DNA from: Caballeronia udeis
Lineage (GTDB): Bacteria; Pseudomonadota; Gammaproteobacteria; Burkholderiales; Burkholderiaceae
NCBI RefSeq assembly: GCF_001544555.2
Contig: NZ_FCOK02000018.1
Location: 62,001 to 126,000, forward strand
Length of the DNA: 64,000 bases
Direction of reading: 5' to 3'
In this document: positions 9,155 to 18,257 of the stretch, in pieces
Position numbering within the stretch: the first letter of the stretch is position 1
Layout of the letters: every line of letters begins with the position of its first letter
Notes under the pieces: generated by a model
The model's input: only the letters and a program-made list of their open reading frames with translations
Database searches by the model: none
Told to the model about the DNA's origin: nothing
Translations under genes and position numbers: made by a program

Positions 9155-10426
9155 GTGAAGGTTTTAGACGTTGGTGAACTGGACTTCGGCGCGCTCATAC
9201 GTCCGGACGAGACTGTGATGTGGGGCCAGGCGGCGGCCGAGCCTGTTGCATTGACGCAGGCGTTGATGGCACAGCGTCATCGAATTGGTCGCCTCAATGT
9301 ATTCATTGGAGCGACGTGGTCGCATTGCGCTGACCCGTCGTTTGCCGACTGCGTGAACTTTCGCTCATATTGCGGAGCGGGTGCCAACCGTACGCTTGCC
9401 AAGGCCGGATTGCTTGATGTCCTGCCGTGCCACTATTCGCACCTTGGCAAGTTGATTTCGTCCGGGCAACTGCGGATTGATGTGTTGTTGCTCCAGGTAG
9501 CGCCTCCAGGCCCCGACGGGCGATACAGTCTTTCGCTGGCTCATGATTATCTCGTGCCGGCTATCGATTCCGCGAGGGTTGTGATCGCCGAAATCAATGA
9601 TCGGGCACCTTGGACTTACGGCGAGCGTAGCCTGTCGGCTGACGATATCGACTTCGCGATCATGACATCGCGGCCTCCGCTCGAGTCAGCGCGCGTAGAG
9701 CCAACGGATGCCGAGCGCGTGGTGGGGCGTCGGGTGGCTGAGCTGATCGAAGACGGATCGACACTTCAATTTGGGATCGGCGCAATACCGGAGGCTGTCG
9801 CCGGCGAACTTGCCGGTCATCGGGAACTGGGTATCCATACAGGGGCGCTCGTCGATGGGGGCGCCCGGCTTATCGAAGCGGGTGTCATCACCAATGCTCG
9901 CAAAACGATTGACGCCGGGACAACCGTCGCGGGCGTCGCCATGGGCGGCAGTACGCTACATCAATGGATTCATCGCAATGTAGCGGTGAAGTTCAGGTCC
10001 GTGAGCTACACGCACGCGGCCAATGTGCTGGCCAGCATCGATCGCTTTACGGCGATCAATTCGGCTCTGGAAGTCGACTTGACCGGTCAGATCAATTCCG
10101 AGGTGGCCCGCGGCGTATATGTTGGTGCTGTGGGTGGCGCGTTGGACTTTCTTCGCGGCGCACACCGGTCGCGAGGCGGACTGCCCATCGTGGCAATGCT
10201 GGCGACAGCCGGTGCAGGGCCTCACAAAACGAGCCGGGTCGTGGCTTCGCTCTCTGGGCCGGCGACCGTTGCGCGAGCGGACGCTGGTCTTATCGTTACG
10301 GAATATGGCGTGGCGGATTTGCGCGGCCTGTCGCTGAAGGAGCGTGGCAAGCGCCTGATCGCAATCGCCGCGCCGGAATTTCGCGATGAACTGGAGCGGC
10401 ATGTGTATGGATCAACATTGCGATAG
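9155..10426 (+). CDS. Acetyl-CoA hydrolase/CoA-transferase family protein (Cat/4-hydroxybutyrate CoA-transferase type)
   Basis: About 423 residues. I favour the GTG at 9155 (GAGGA about 11 bases upstream) over an ATG at 9104, which touches operator site B and lacks a ribosome site. Family landmarks are SALEVDLTGQINSE, where the catalytic Glu is expected, then GGALDFLRGAHRS and the C-terminal VTEYGVADLRGLSLKER. Enzymes of this group exchange CoA between acetyl-CoA and short acids, or hydrolyse acyl-CoA. It is followed 21 bases later by a TesB-type thioesterase, so the pair likely handles activation or release of a short acid product. Confidence 0.85.
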   Translation: MKVLDVGELDFGALIRPDETVMWGQAAAEPVALTQALMAQRHRIGRLNVFIGATWSHCADPSFADCVNFRSYCGAGANRTLAKAGLLDVLPCHYSHLGKLISSGQLRIDVLLLQVAPPGPDGRYSLSLAHDYLVPAIDSARVVIAEINDRAPWTYGERSLSADDIDFAIMTSRPPLESARVEPTDAERVVGRRVAELIEDGSTLQFGIGAIPEAVAGELAGHRELGIHTGALVDGGARLIEAGVITNARKTIDAGTTVAGVAMGGSTLHQWIHRNVAVKFRSVSYTHAANVLASIDRFTAINSALEVDLTGQINSEVARGVYVGAVGGALDFLRGAHRSRGGLPIVAMLATAGAGPHKTSRVVASLSGPATVARADAGLIVTEYGVADLRGLSLKERGKRLIAIAAPEFRDELERHVYGSTLR

Positions 10427-10447
10427 GCATCCGTGGAGTGGTTTCCG

Positions 10448-11347
10448 ATGAACAATCGAGCAGCCCCATCGAATCAAAATCTGTTGGACCCGGATCTGCA
10501 CCAGTTGCTAACACTGCTTCCGTTGGGGGACGCACGTTTCGCCAGTACTGCTGCGCAAACAAACCGGAATCAATTTATCTTTGGCGGTCAACTCTTGGCG
10601 CAAGCGCTCTACGCGGCGGCTCAGACTGTGGCGGACAAGCGACCGCATGCCCTGCACGCGTCGTTTGAATTCCCGGCTTCCGGCGTGGACTCCCTTGTCT
10701 ACCGCGTGTGCAAAGGCCGGGACGGCAGCAGTCTGTCGTCTCGCCGGGTCACCGCGCGCCAAAGCGGTCGGACGGTGCTGTGGGCGAACGTCTCGTTCAA
10801 TGCGACGGAAGCGGGATTCGAACATCAGTTGTCCTGGCGCTCGCAGCCGCCTGATCCGGACTCGGCGCCGGTGCTCGCGACGGTGGCTGCGCGCTATGGC
10901 GCCCACGTCTCGGAACATGGAAAGGGCCGTTTGACGACCTACCCGCAACTCGAAATACGGCCGATTGATGTGGAACACCATCTGTTGCTGCGCCCGGGCG
11001 CGCCTATGTCGCGGTTCTGGATACGGGCGCGCGGACGTATGCCGGGCAGCACGTCAGGGTGGGCAGCGGTCCTTGCATACCTGTCCGACTATCTGCTTAT
11101 CAACGCCGCGCTGATTCCGCATGTCGATCAAATCCCCAATGAGCACCTGTTCGTTGCGAGCCTGAACCATGCCATGTGGTTTCACGATACGGTCGACCCT
11201 TCGCAATGGCTGCTCTACGAGACGGAAAGCGCATGGGCGGCTCAAGGGCGTGTGTTGATATACGGGCACTTCTTTTCGGCGGCGGGAAAGATGGTTGCGT
11301 CGGTCACACAGGAAGCGATGGTTCGGATACGGAAGGAGATCGGGTAG
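10448..11347 (+). CDS. Acyl-CoA thioesterase II (TesB) family protein, altered catalytic residue
   Basis: A 299-residue double-hotdog protein; ATG at 10448 with GGAG upstream. N-terminal hotdog motif is FGGQLLAQALYAA, and the C-terminal one is SLNHAMWFH, WLLYETES and TQEAMVRIRK. In TesB the general-base residue is the Asp of the LDH segment; here the aligned residue is Asn (LNH), while the Gln of TQEA is kept. Some homologues vary here, so activity may be low, altered or still normal. Second gene behind the CoA-transferase; probably salvages CoA from dead-end esters. Confidence 0.87.
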   Translation: MNNRAAPSNQNLLDPDLHQLLTLLPLGDARFASTAAQTNRNQFIFGGQLLAQALYAAAQTVADKRPHALHASFEFPASGVDSLVYRVCKGRDGSSLSSRRVTARQSGRTVLWANVSFNATEAGFEHQLSWRSQPPDPDSAPVLATVAARYGAHVSEHGKGRLTTYPQLEIRPIDVEHHLLLRPGAPMSRFWIRARGRMPGSTSGWAAVLAYLSDYLLINAALIPHVDQIPNEHLFVASLNHAMWFHDTVDPSQWLLYETESAWAAQGRVLIYGHFFSAAGKMVASVTQEAMVRIRKEIG

Positions 11348-11423
11348 GCCCGATGGAAGGGCGCTGGAGGCAACACGCCTTGCGCCCGACCCGTATCGTC
11401 AGGCACTTTTCAACTTGCCGGGA

Positions 11424-13544
11424 CTACGATTTCACGCGCCGCCAATGTTTCGGCCGTGACTCGATCGTGCAAGGTTCGCCTTCCAGCGTGGCATCGACCA
11501 GCAGCACTTTCCCGCTTGCCGGGTCGAGATAGTGGCGCAGGACGACCTGTCCTTCACGTCGTTCCTCGAGCGTCGGGCAACCGTCGCTCCACGTATCTGG
11601 CGCTCGCGCCAACGGCGTTCCGCTGGCCACCCCATAGGCCACGCCATCGTGATGTTCGACACCAGGGTAAAGCAAGCGCCCGCGCCCGCGCCTGGCTGAC
11701 GGGAGTAGATCCCGCGTCACCGGCGGTTTTGTTGCCGGTTGGGCTCTCGTGAGGCGGTCGCGCAGCATCCGAGCGCGGCACTCAAGCGTTGCGTCGAGGT
11801 TCGGCGCAACCTGCGTCGCATCCAGCACGACGCCGTAGACGGATGCGGCTTCATCGGCGCTGATGCGTGATTGTTGGAGATCACGGACGACCGCAACCGG
11901 GTCGCGCTCGATCGGATCGCCAAAACCGCCGCCAGAGCCGAGGCGAAACTCGAACAACTCGTCATCGCCCACCACAAGCGCGCCGGCGTGTCCCGACACG
12001 GCTTCCACTCGACCATCGGCGCGGCGTAACGAGAACTGGGTAGTTGCCCCGGGCATGCCGCCCGCGAAGCCGGGCAGGGGCAGGCGCTCGCGCATGCCGA
12101 GCATCACGCCGGTCCATGACGCCGTCTTGTGCGGCTTGTAGGCCATCTGGCAGCCAGCCCCCGCGCGGTATCGGCCGGCTCCTTCAGCGCCGACGCGTGG
12201 CCGCTTTGCAGTTACGAGAGCCGGGTAGCGCGATTCGAACGATTCGATATCCACCGATTCAATGATAGCTTTGCGCGCCACCATGAAGCTGAACAGGTCA
12301 TAGCCGTCACGGTCGTGCCCCGCTGATCCACCCGCCATCGCGCCATCGATCATCAGCCAGCCATCCTGCGCGCCGCCCGCATCACGATACGCCCAGGTAT
12401 GCAGGCCCATGCACGACGGCGCAACGGGTCCGGAGAGCAGGTGCCGTCCTGGTGCTGCGTCACCCGAGATGGCAATCGCCATCATCAGGCATTGGTGGGC
12501 GGCCATGCTGGCGTTCAGCGCGACATCGAAATGCGCCGATGCTGTGGGCGCCGGCGCAGCGGCATTGACCACCGTGCCGGGCGGGCAACGCACCTCGATC
12601 GCGTCGAACATTGCCGCCGACAAGGGCAGGTCGTGAGTGAGCACGTCGGTGACGTCGCTGATCACGATCGATTCGATCACATGTGGCTTCGAATTGAAGA
12701 AATGCGTGCATTGCGCCGCGGCGCCTTCGAAGTCGAACACCATGCTTTCACCCGCGATGGTGAGCTTGCAAGGCACCTTGTAGCGCTCGTCCTCCCATTC
12801 GGTCCAGGTCGTCAATCGATAGACCCCATCTTCCAGCAGTGAGATCCGGCGCCGCAGTTCGCGTGCGACGATGGCGCGCAACGCCTGCACGCCGGCCGTG
12901 AAGCGCGCTGCTCCCGATGTTTCGGCCATCGCGGAGATTTTGTCGTGCACGACCTGGCACCCGGCCACCAGGCTTCGGATGTCCATCTCGACGAGCAAGG
13001 GCACGCGGATGTTGTTGCGCAGGATTGCCCAGACGTCGCGCTCTTCCACGCCCTGGCGGAACAGCCGCACCGGTGGCAGGCGCAGCGCCTCCTGATAACA
13101 CTCGGTGGCAGCGGGCGACCACGAGCCGAAGGTCATGCCGCCTACATCGATCATGTGACCGGAATTCGCTACCCAGGCGATCAACTGCCCGTCGTGAAAG
13201 ATCGGCCGCTGTACGACCACGTCCATGTAGTGCAGGCCGCCTCCGTTATGCGGATCGTTGGCAATGAACACGTCGCCGGGGCCGATGCTGTCGCCATGTT
13301 GGGCGAGTGTGAAACGCACCGCGTGGCTGCATGCGCCGAAATGATGCGCGACCGCGCCGCCGCCGACGATCAGCCGCCCTTTGGCGTCGAGCAGCGAGCA
13401 CGAGCAGTCGCGCGATTCCGCGATCGTCGGCGAACATGCGGTGCGCTCGATGGTCGTCGCGCCTTCTTCGGCCACGGCCTGCAGCCGGGTGCGAAATACT
13501 TCAAGTGCGATTGCATCGAACTCGGAGTCTGTTGCTGCCTTCAT
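11424..13544 (-). CDS. Hydantoinase B/oxoprolinase family protein with C-terminal extension
   Basis: 706 residues, longer than the usual 550-600 of HyuB. The core shows NDPHNGGGLHYMDVV (~97), SGHMIDVGGM and GSGGGFGDPIERDP (~525). From about residue 600 there is an added segment (RRGRGRLLYPGVEHHDG ... LLVDATLEGEPCTIES) that I cannot assign; it recalls small extra subunits of ketone carboxylases, but this is a guess. HyuB works with HyuA in ATP-dependent opening of cyclic amides, or in ketone carboxylation (acetone/acetophenone carboxylases). Its ATG overlaps the HyuA stop by four bases, so the two are made together. Under operator site C1 through the unit's first gene. Confidence 0.88.
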   Translation of the reverse strand: MKAATDSEFDAIALEVFRTRLQAVAEEGATTIERTACSPTIAESRDCSCSLLDAKGRLIVGGGAVAHHFGACSHAVRFTLAQHGDSIGPGDVFIANDPHNGGGLHYMDVVVQRPIFHDGQLIAWVANSGHMIDVGGMTFGSWSPAATECYQEALRLPPVRLFRQGVEERDVWAILRNNIRVPLLVEMDIRSLVAGCQVVHDKISAMAETSGAARFTAGVQALRAIVARELRRRISLLEDGVYRLTTWTEWEDERYKVPCKLTIAGESMVFDFEGAAAQCTHFFNSKPHVIESIVISDVTDVLTHDLPLSAAMFDAIEVRCPPGTVVNAAAPAPTASAHFDVALNASMAAHQCLMMAIAISGDAAPGRHLLSGPVAPSCMGLHTWAYRDAGGAQDGWLMIDGAMAGGSAGHDRDGYDLFSFMVARKAIIESVDIESFESRYPALVTAKRPRVGAEGAGRYRAGAGCQMAYKPHKTASWTGVMLGMRERLPLPGFAGGMPGATTQFSLRRADGRVEAVSGHAGALVVGDDELFEFRLGSGGGFGDPIERDPVAVVRDLQQSRISADEAASVYGVVLDATQVAPNLDATLECRARMLRDRLTRAQPATKPPVTRDLLPSARRGRGRLLYPGVEHHDGVAYGVASGTPLARAPDTWSDGCPTLEERREGQVVLRHYLDPASGKVLLVDATLEGEPCTIESRPKHWRRVKS

Positions 13545-15649
13545 CTCGGCACCTCGAGGGTAATCGTGCGGTGCGCGTCGACGACGGCGCGCACATCGCG
13601 GGGAATCCAGATCGTGGTGTCGACGCTGTCGATCAGCGTCGGCCCTTCGAGCGTCTGGCCAGGCAGCAGGTCGGCGCCGGCAATCACGTCTACCTGCAGT
13701 GCGGCCGTTTGCGCACCGAGATACACGCTGCGCGTGCCGACAACCGGCGCCGGCCCCACACTTGGGTCGCTGGCATGGTGGGTGAGCCCCGCCCGTACCG
13801 TTCGACCGCGTCCGATAGCGCGCAGCGTCACGAGTTCGACGGGTGTACCTGTGACCAGCGCACCCTGTCCGTAGCGGCGGCCGTATTCGGCTTTGAACGC
13901 CTCGACGATGCGTTGTTGCTGCGCGAGGTCGAAGCCTGCTGAACAGTCGATCGTCAATTCTGATTGTTGTCGCATGAAGCGCAGGTCGGCCTCGAAGCTG
14001 ACCGAGCGGTCGGATTCGGCAATACCGTCGGCGGCAAGGTCGGCCTGAACGGCTCCGGCCAGTTCAGACAGCCTCGCTTCGACCCGCGCAGCGTCGCAAG
14101 GCAAGGGCAGGTCCACGCTGCGGCTGCGCTCGCGCCTGATATCGGCGTTGGCGGCGCCAAAGGCTGACAGAACCGAGGTCAGCTCGGGCACTAGTACGCG
14201 CTGTATGCCAAGCTCCCGGGCGATCAAGGCATTGAACAGGCCGCCGCATCCGCCCATGCTTACGATTGCATGGCCGGAAGGGTCCAGTCCGCGCTGTGCA
14301 AACTGCGCGCGCAGCGCCCGCACCATCTCGACCTTGGCGATCTCGTGAATGCCCCAGGCAACCTGGCGTGGGTCCGAGCCAAGTCGGTGCGCGAGACGTT
14401 CACAAGCTGCGGTGGCTGCCTCCAAATCGAGCGTCATGTCGCCGCCCAGAAACCGCGATGGTTCGATATATCCGAGCACGACCAGCGCGTCGGTTACGGT
14501 GGGTTCGGTGCCGCCTCGTCCATAGCACGCAGGGCCCGGATAGGCGCCCGCCGAACGCGGCCCGACGCGCAACAGTCCGAGCGAATCGATCCACGCAATG
14601 GAGCCCCCGCCGGCGGTGACGGACTCAATGTCCACCATCGGCATCGCGGTCCATATGCCCATGAGTTCCCCGCGGGTTCTTCGCATCGGCTCGCCGTGCC
14701 GCACGATCGCCATGTCGAATGACGTACCGCCCATGTCGCAGGCCACCGCATCTTCCACGCCCGCAGCGCGGCAGACTGCGAGCGCTCCGACTACGCCGGC
14801 AGCCGGCCCCGACTCGGCGAGCACCGCCGGCGTGCTGCGGCCTTCGGCAACAGTAATGGAGCCGCCGCCCGAATGGACGAGAAGCGGCGCGCGCGGCAAG
14901 CCGAGTCGCTCCAGTTCGTCGACCAGTTCGTCGATCCCGTCGAGCGACCCCGAGGTGTAGGCATTGAGCAGCGCGAATGTGGTCCGTTCGTATTCGCGCG
15001 CCACGGGATACAGCGCGGCTCCCGAAAGAACCGGCAGGTGCGGCAATGCCTCGCGAATCGCCAGAACCGCCGCAGCCTCGTGCGCGGGGTTGGCGCAAGA
15101 CCACAGGAACGACACCACCAGCGCTTCGATGCCGAAACGCTCGTGCAGGTGCCGCGCCGCGGCCACGGTCTGCTGTACGTCGAGAGGTTGAAGCACGTCG
15201 CCATCGCGGTCGATGCGTTCGTCGACGCCAACGATCCAGTCACGCTCGATCAACGAATCGGGAGGTACAAGCCAGCCGTCGCGCGGCACCCGGCGCACCC
15301 GGGCGATCGGCACCAGGTCTTCGAATCCGCGGGTTGTCACGAGCCCGACCTTGTGCCCGGTGCGCGATGCAATGCTATTCGTGACGGCGGTCGTTCCGAG
15401 ACCGAAGCGTTCGACCCGGGACAGCATGACCTCCATGTCCAGCCCGGCGCGTCGCGCGACCAGCCGGCAGGCGGCGATCACGCCACGGCCGAGCGCCCCG
15501 GTGGTGGAGGCCGCCTTCGCACGCCAGACCCGGTTGCCGTCGGACAGAACGACGTCGGTGAACGTGCCGCCGACGTCGACTCCTATGCATAGCTTGCCGG
15601 CGGTTATCCCACCGTCGGGCAAGGCCTGCGGATCAGCGCGTAAGACCAT
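13541..15649 (-). CDS. Hydantoinase/oxoprolinase (HyuA) family ATP-dependent subunit
   Basis: 702 residues from the ATG at 15649 (GGGAAG upstream), overlapping the end of the preceding dehydrogenase gene by 17 bases. ASKHA-type ATP-binding motifs are clear: CIGVDVGGTFTDVV at ~20, HSGGGSI, AESGPAAGVVGA and CDMGGTSFDMAIV near the middle. With HyuB it forms an ATP-using enzyme: hydantoin or 5-oxoproline hydrolysis, or carboxylation of a ketone. Sequence alone does not settle which. In a regulon for carbon-skeleton breakdown, ketone carboxylation is attractive because it would prepare a ketone for CoA activation; cyclic-amide hydrolysis would instead imply a nitrogen-containing substrate. Confidence 0.9.
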   Translation of the reverse strand: MVLRADPQALPDGGITAGKLCIGVDVGGTFTDVVLSDGNRVWRAKAASTTGALGRGVIAACRLVARRAGLDMEVMLSRVERFGLGTTAVTNSIASRTGHKVGLVTTRGFEDLVPIARVRRVPRDGWLVPPDSLIERDWIVGVDERIDRDGDVLQPLDVQQTVAAARHLHERFGIEALVVSFLWSCANPAHEAAAVLAIREALPHLPVLSGAALYPVAREYERTTFALLNAYTSGSLDGIDELVDELERLGLPRAPLLVHSGGGSITVAEGRSTPAVLAESGPAAGVVGALAVCRAAGVEDAVACDMGGTSFDMAIVRHGEPMRRTRGELMGIWTAMPMVDIESVTAGGGSIAWIDSLGLLRVGPRSAGAYPGPACYGRGGTEPTVTDALVVLGYIEPSRFLGGDMTLDLEAATAACERLAHRLGSDPRQVAWGIHEIAKVEMVRALRAQFAQRGLDPSGHAIVSMGGCGGLFNALIARELGIQRVLVPELTSVLSAFGAANADIRRERSRSVDLPLPCDAARVEARLSELAGAVQADLAADGIAESDRSVSFEADLRFMRQQSELTIDCSAGFDLAQQQRIVEAFKAEYGRRYGQGALVTGTPVELVTLRAIGRGRTVRAGLTHHASDPSVGPAPVVGTRSVYLGAQTAALQVDVIAGADLLPGQTLEGPTLIDSVDTTIWIPRDVRAVVDAHRTITLEVPR

Positions 15650-16490
15650 GGCTTCCCAGCTCCGGCAGTGCGTGGTCGACCAGGTGGTCGAGGGTGGGCA
15701 TCGGGGCGCCGAGGTCGCGCGCGAGTTCGCGGGCAAGGTGCAGGTCTTTGCTCGACATCGCGACCATGCCAGCCGAGCCGGTGGTGTAGTTGTCCTCCTG
15801 TTCGCGGATGCGCGCCCAGTTGTTGCTGACCCAGCTGGAGCCGACGCCACCGGCATTGATCACCGACAGCCAGCGTTCTTCATCAATGCCGGCCGCGCGG
15901 GCAAGCCGCAGCGCCTCCCGTACCAACAGCACATTGGAGATGGCCATAAAGTTGCTGAGGATTTTCGTGGTGGAACCTGCGCCCACGCCGCCGACATGGA
16001 ACAGGTGCTGCGACATTGCCGCCAGCGCCGGGCGTGCTGTTTCAAGGACGGAGGCGTCACCGCCCACGAAGAACGTCAGCTTGCCGGCGCGGGCAGCGGT
16101 ATCGCCACCGCCTGTCATTGGCACGTCGAGAAGTTCGATGCCGCGTTCAGAGGCCTGTACCGCCAGTTGCTGAGTCAATCGCGGGGGTACGGTGCTATGT
16201 ATCGCGACTATGCTGCCGCGTTTCAGGCCGGCGAACACGCCCTGATCATCGTCGTCGGGCAAGCACGCGGCGTGCACCTGCGCCTCATCGAACAGGGCGA
16301 TACAGACCAGCTTTGAGCGCGTTGCCAACTGGTAATTGCTGTCGGCGACCGACGCCCCCAACGCGACGAGCCGCTCGACGGGCTCCGGCCGGATATCCCT
16401 GACCACGAGCGGAAAGCCGGCTTTCGCCAGGTTCGACGCCATGCCTTCGCCCATGTTGCCGAGTCCTATGAAGCCCACGTCCAATGTCAT
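15633..16490 (-). CDS. 3-Hydroxyisobutyrate dehydrogenase-like NAD(P)-dependent oxidoreductase
   Basis: 285 residues, normal for beta-hydroxyacid dehydrogenases. N-terminal Rossmann motif GFIGLGNMGEGMASNL, substrate loop DVPMTGGGDTAARAGKL (~121) and the catalytic Lys in GAGSTTKILSNFM (~171) are all present. GGAGA precedes the ATG. First gene of the minus-strand unit with HyuA and HyuB, directly behind operator site C1. It should oxidise a branched 3-hydroxyacid or reduce the matching semialdehyde; the actual substrate is unknown. It overlaps hyuA, supporting one transcript. Confidence 0.9.
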   Translation of the reverse strand: MTLDVGFIGLGNMGEGMASNLAKAGFPLVVRDIRPEPVERLVALGASVADSNYQLATRSKLVCIALFDEAQVHAACLPDDDDQGVFAGLKRGSIVAIHSTVPPRLTQQLAVQASERGIELLDVPMTGGGDTAARAGKLTFFVGGDASVLETARPALAAMSQHLFHVGGVGAGSTTKILSNFMAISNVLLVREALRLARAAGIDEERWLSVINAGGVGSSWVSNNWARIREQEDNYTTGSAGMVAMSSKDLHLARELARDLGAPMPTLDHLVDHALPELGSHGLTR

Positions 16491-16551
16491 CTCTTGTCTC
16501 CATTCGTGTCGCGATGCCCGAAGCTGCCGCCAGGCGAAAAAGAATTCTCTT

Positions 16552-16574
16552 ATAAATGATACTATATCAGCTAT
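16552..16574 (+). promoter_or_regulatory. Operator site C1 (for the HIBADH-HyuA-HyuB unit)
   Basis: ATAAATGAT-ACTAT-ATCAGCTAT, one mismatch in the right arm; core TGAT/ATCA perfect. 62 bases upstream of the dehydrogenase start. Confidence 0.8.
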
Positions 16575-16663
16575 TTGAAAAACTATTTCGTTGGCTTTCG
16601 CTAGCTAGAAACTACATCTTACTGGGAAATATCGGCTAATCAAATTATAGGAAATCAGACTAC

Positions 16664-16686
16664 ACAACTGACGATAAATCATTTAT
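16664..16686 (-). promoter_or_regulatory. Operator site C2 (for the isochorismatase-SDR unit)
   Basis: Read on the minus strand: ATAAATGAT-TTATC-GTCAGTTGT. It is the second site in this 282-base divergent region, about 90 bases from the isochorismatase start and in reverse orientation to C1. Confidence 0.8.
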
Positions 16687-16772
16687 TGTTAACCTGCCGC
16701 AGACAATTTAGAGCCGTCTTATGGCAAGTGAAACGTTCCGGAATCGGCAGGACCCACTTCTTTGAGGCACTT

Positions 16773-17348
16773 ATGGAGCAACTCGTCATTCAACACGCCG
16801 CGCTTGTCGTGGTTGATTTTCAGGAGGGCATTCTGCGGGTGCCGTTTGCGCCGTATACGGCGAGCGCGGTGCTTGAGAATGGTGTGCGCCTTTCCCGGCG
16901 TTTTCGCGAGGTGAGCGCCCCGGTGGTGCTCACGCGTGTCGCGTGGGCGGACAACTTCGCCGATGCGCTGACGCAGCAGGTGGACCAGCCGCTACCCATG
17001 CCGCCGGGCGGGTTGCCGCCAGACTGGGCTGATCTGTCGGCCGATCTGGCTGTATCGCCGGGCAACATTGTGATTACCAAGCGCCAGTGGAACGCGTTTC
17101 ATGGCACTGAGCTTGATCTGCAACTGCGCCGCCGTGGCATCAAGACGCTGGTTCTGGCGGGGGTCGCAAGCAACATGGGCGTAGAGTCGACAGCACGCGC
17201 TGCCTATGAACTGGGATACCAGCTCATATTCGCCGAAGATGCGATCAGCAGCGTGAGCGCGGGGATGCACGAATTCGCGGCTCACACTATATTTCCCCTG
17301 CTCGGCCTGGTTCGCAGTACCGAACAGATCGTTGCCGCGCTGCGATGA
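16773..17348 (+). CDS. Isochorismatase-like hydrolase without the cysteine nucleophile
   Basis: 191 residues; the ATG at 16773 has GAGG at correct distance. The isochorismatase fold is shown by ALVVVDFQEGIL (catalytic Asp) and VITKRQWNAFHGTELD (catalytic Lys). The expected Cys of the D-K-C triad (GVxTNxCV) is Gly here (GVASNMGVEST). EntB/PhzD-type isochorismatases also lack the Cys, whereas nicotinamidase and N-carbamoyl hydrolases keep it, so this protein more likely uses Asp/Lys chemistry on an ether- or vinyl-like bond than amidase chemistry. An SDR follows 53 bases later in the same unit behind site C2. Confidence 0.85.
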   Translation: MEQLVIQHAALVVVDFQEGILRVPFAPYTASAVLENGVRLSRRFREVSAPVVLTRVAWADNFADALTQQVDQPLPMPPGGLPPDWADLSADLAVSPGNIVITKRQWNAFHGTELDLQLRRRGIKTLVLAGVASNMGVESTARAAYELGYQLIFAEDAISSVSAGMHEFAAHTIFPLLGLVRSTEQIVAALR

Positions 17349-17401
17349 GGCCGGCGTTGGCGAACCGATCCGGATGACACATCAATTTTCAGGAGACACC
17401 G

Positions 17402-18151
17402 ATGTCAAAAAAATTCGAAGGCAAGGTAGCGGTGGTGACAGGCGCGGGGGGTGGGATTGGCGAGGCGGTGGTCCAGGATCTCGTGCTGAATGGCGCCAGC
17501 GTGCTGGTTGTCGATGTCCAAGCTGATAACGCGGAGGCGGTGGCGCGCGCGATCCGTGAGCAGGGCGGCGAGGCGCTCGCTTTCTGTGCCGACGTGTCCG
17601 TGCTGGAGCAGAGTCAGGCAATCGTGGAGAAGGCCGAACACGCTTTTGGCGCGCTGCACTACGCAGTCAATAACGCGGGCATCAGTGGCAGGTTCGAGGC
17701 GCTGGCGGACGTCGACGCAGAAGAGTGGCGCAAGGTGATCGGCGTGAATCTCGATGGTGTCTTCTATGGCATGAAATTCCAACTGCCGGCGATCGAGAGA
17801 GCCGGTGGCGGAGCGGTGGTCAACACGGCTTCGATCTACGGGCACCTCGGTTTGCGCCGGCTCGACGCGTATACCGCAAGCAAGCACGCGGTGCTCGGAC
17901 TCACCCGGTCAGTGGCGATCGAATACGCAACACGTGGGGTGCGTGTCAACGCAGTGTCGCCCGGGCCGATCTCGACTCCGCTGACACGGGGGGCGAAGGA
18001 ACAGACCGATGCCATCGCAGCACTGACGGTGATGAAACGGATGGGTGAGCCGGTCGAGATTGCCAAGGCGGTGTCGTTCCTGCTGTCGTCGGACGCCTCG
18101 TTCATTACGGGGTCCGAAATCGTGGTCGACGGGGGTGTCCTGCTGTCTTGA
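17402..18151 (+). CDS. SDR family oxidoreductase (FabG-like)
   Basis: 249 residues with GGAG 8 bases before the ATG. Classical SDR motifs: TGAGGGIG (~14), NNAG (~90), catalytic Ser in NTASIYG and Tyr-Lys in AYTASKHA, and the C-terminal GSEIVVDGG. Should oxidise or reduce a secondary alcohol/ketone with NAD(P). Second gene of the isochorismatase unit; ends convergent to the first P450, with a strong hairpin between them. Confidence 0.92.
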   Translation: MSKKFEGKVAVVTGAGGGIGEAVVQDLVLNGASVLVVDVQADNAEAVARAIREQGGEALAFCADVSVLEQSQAIVEKAEHAFGALHYAVNNAGISGRFEALADVDAEEWRKVIGVNLDGVFYGMKFQLPAIERAGGGAVVNTASIYGHLGLRRLDAYTASKHAVLGLTRSVAIEYATRGVRVNAVSPGPISTPLTRGAKEQTDAIAALTVMKRMGEPVEIAKAVSFLLSSDASFITGSEIVVDGGVLLS

Positions 18152-18198
18152 CGAAACGAGGCTGTGTCCGGTACTCAGTCTTGTGGCCGATGTAGATT

Positions 18199-18227
18199 GC
18201 TGGTCACCGGAAATTCCGGCGACCAGC
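18199..18227. terminator. Hairpin between convergent SDR and P450 genes
   Basis: Arms GCTGGTCaCCGGA and TCCGGcGACCAGC pair except for one A/C bulge, around a three-base AAT loop. It is the only structure in this 106-base convergent gap, fitting a bidirectional terminator. Confidence 0.65.
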
Positions 18228-18257
18228 CCTGTGGCAAGCGTTTGCGTTAGCCTCCGG

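Noticed and set aside
12945..13874. 309-codon plus-strand frame across the HyuB/HyuA junction
   Set aside because: It crosses two well-supported minus-strand genes and reads as low-complexity His/Arg/Asp sequence typical of an antisense shadow.
15650..15856. N-terminal extension of HyuA to 15856
   Set aside because: The added 69 residues are Arg/Thr/Pro-rich, lie wholly in the dehydrogenase gene and precede the conserved GVDVGGTFTD start by too much; the ATG at 15649 fits the family.
15213..16316. 367-codon plus-strand frame across HyuA and the HIBADH-like gene
   Set aside because: Antisense shadow; no motif, no ribosome site, and it spans the stop/start of two real genes.
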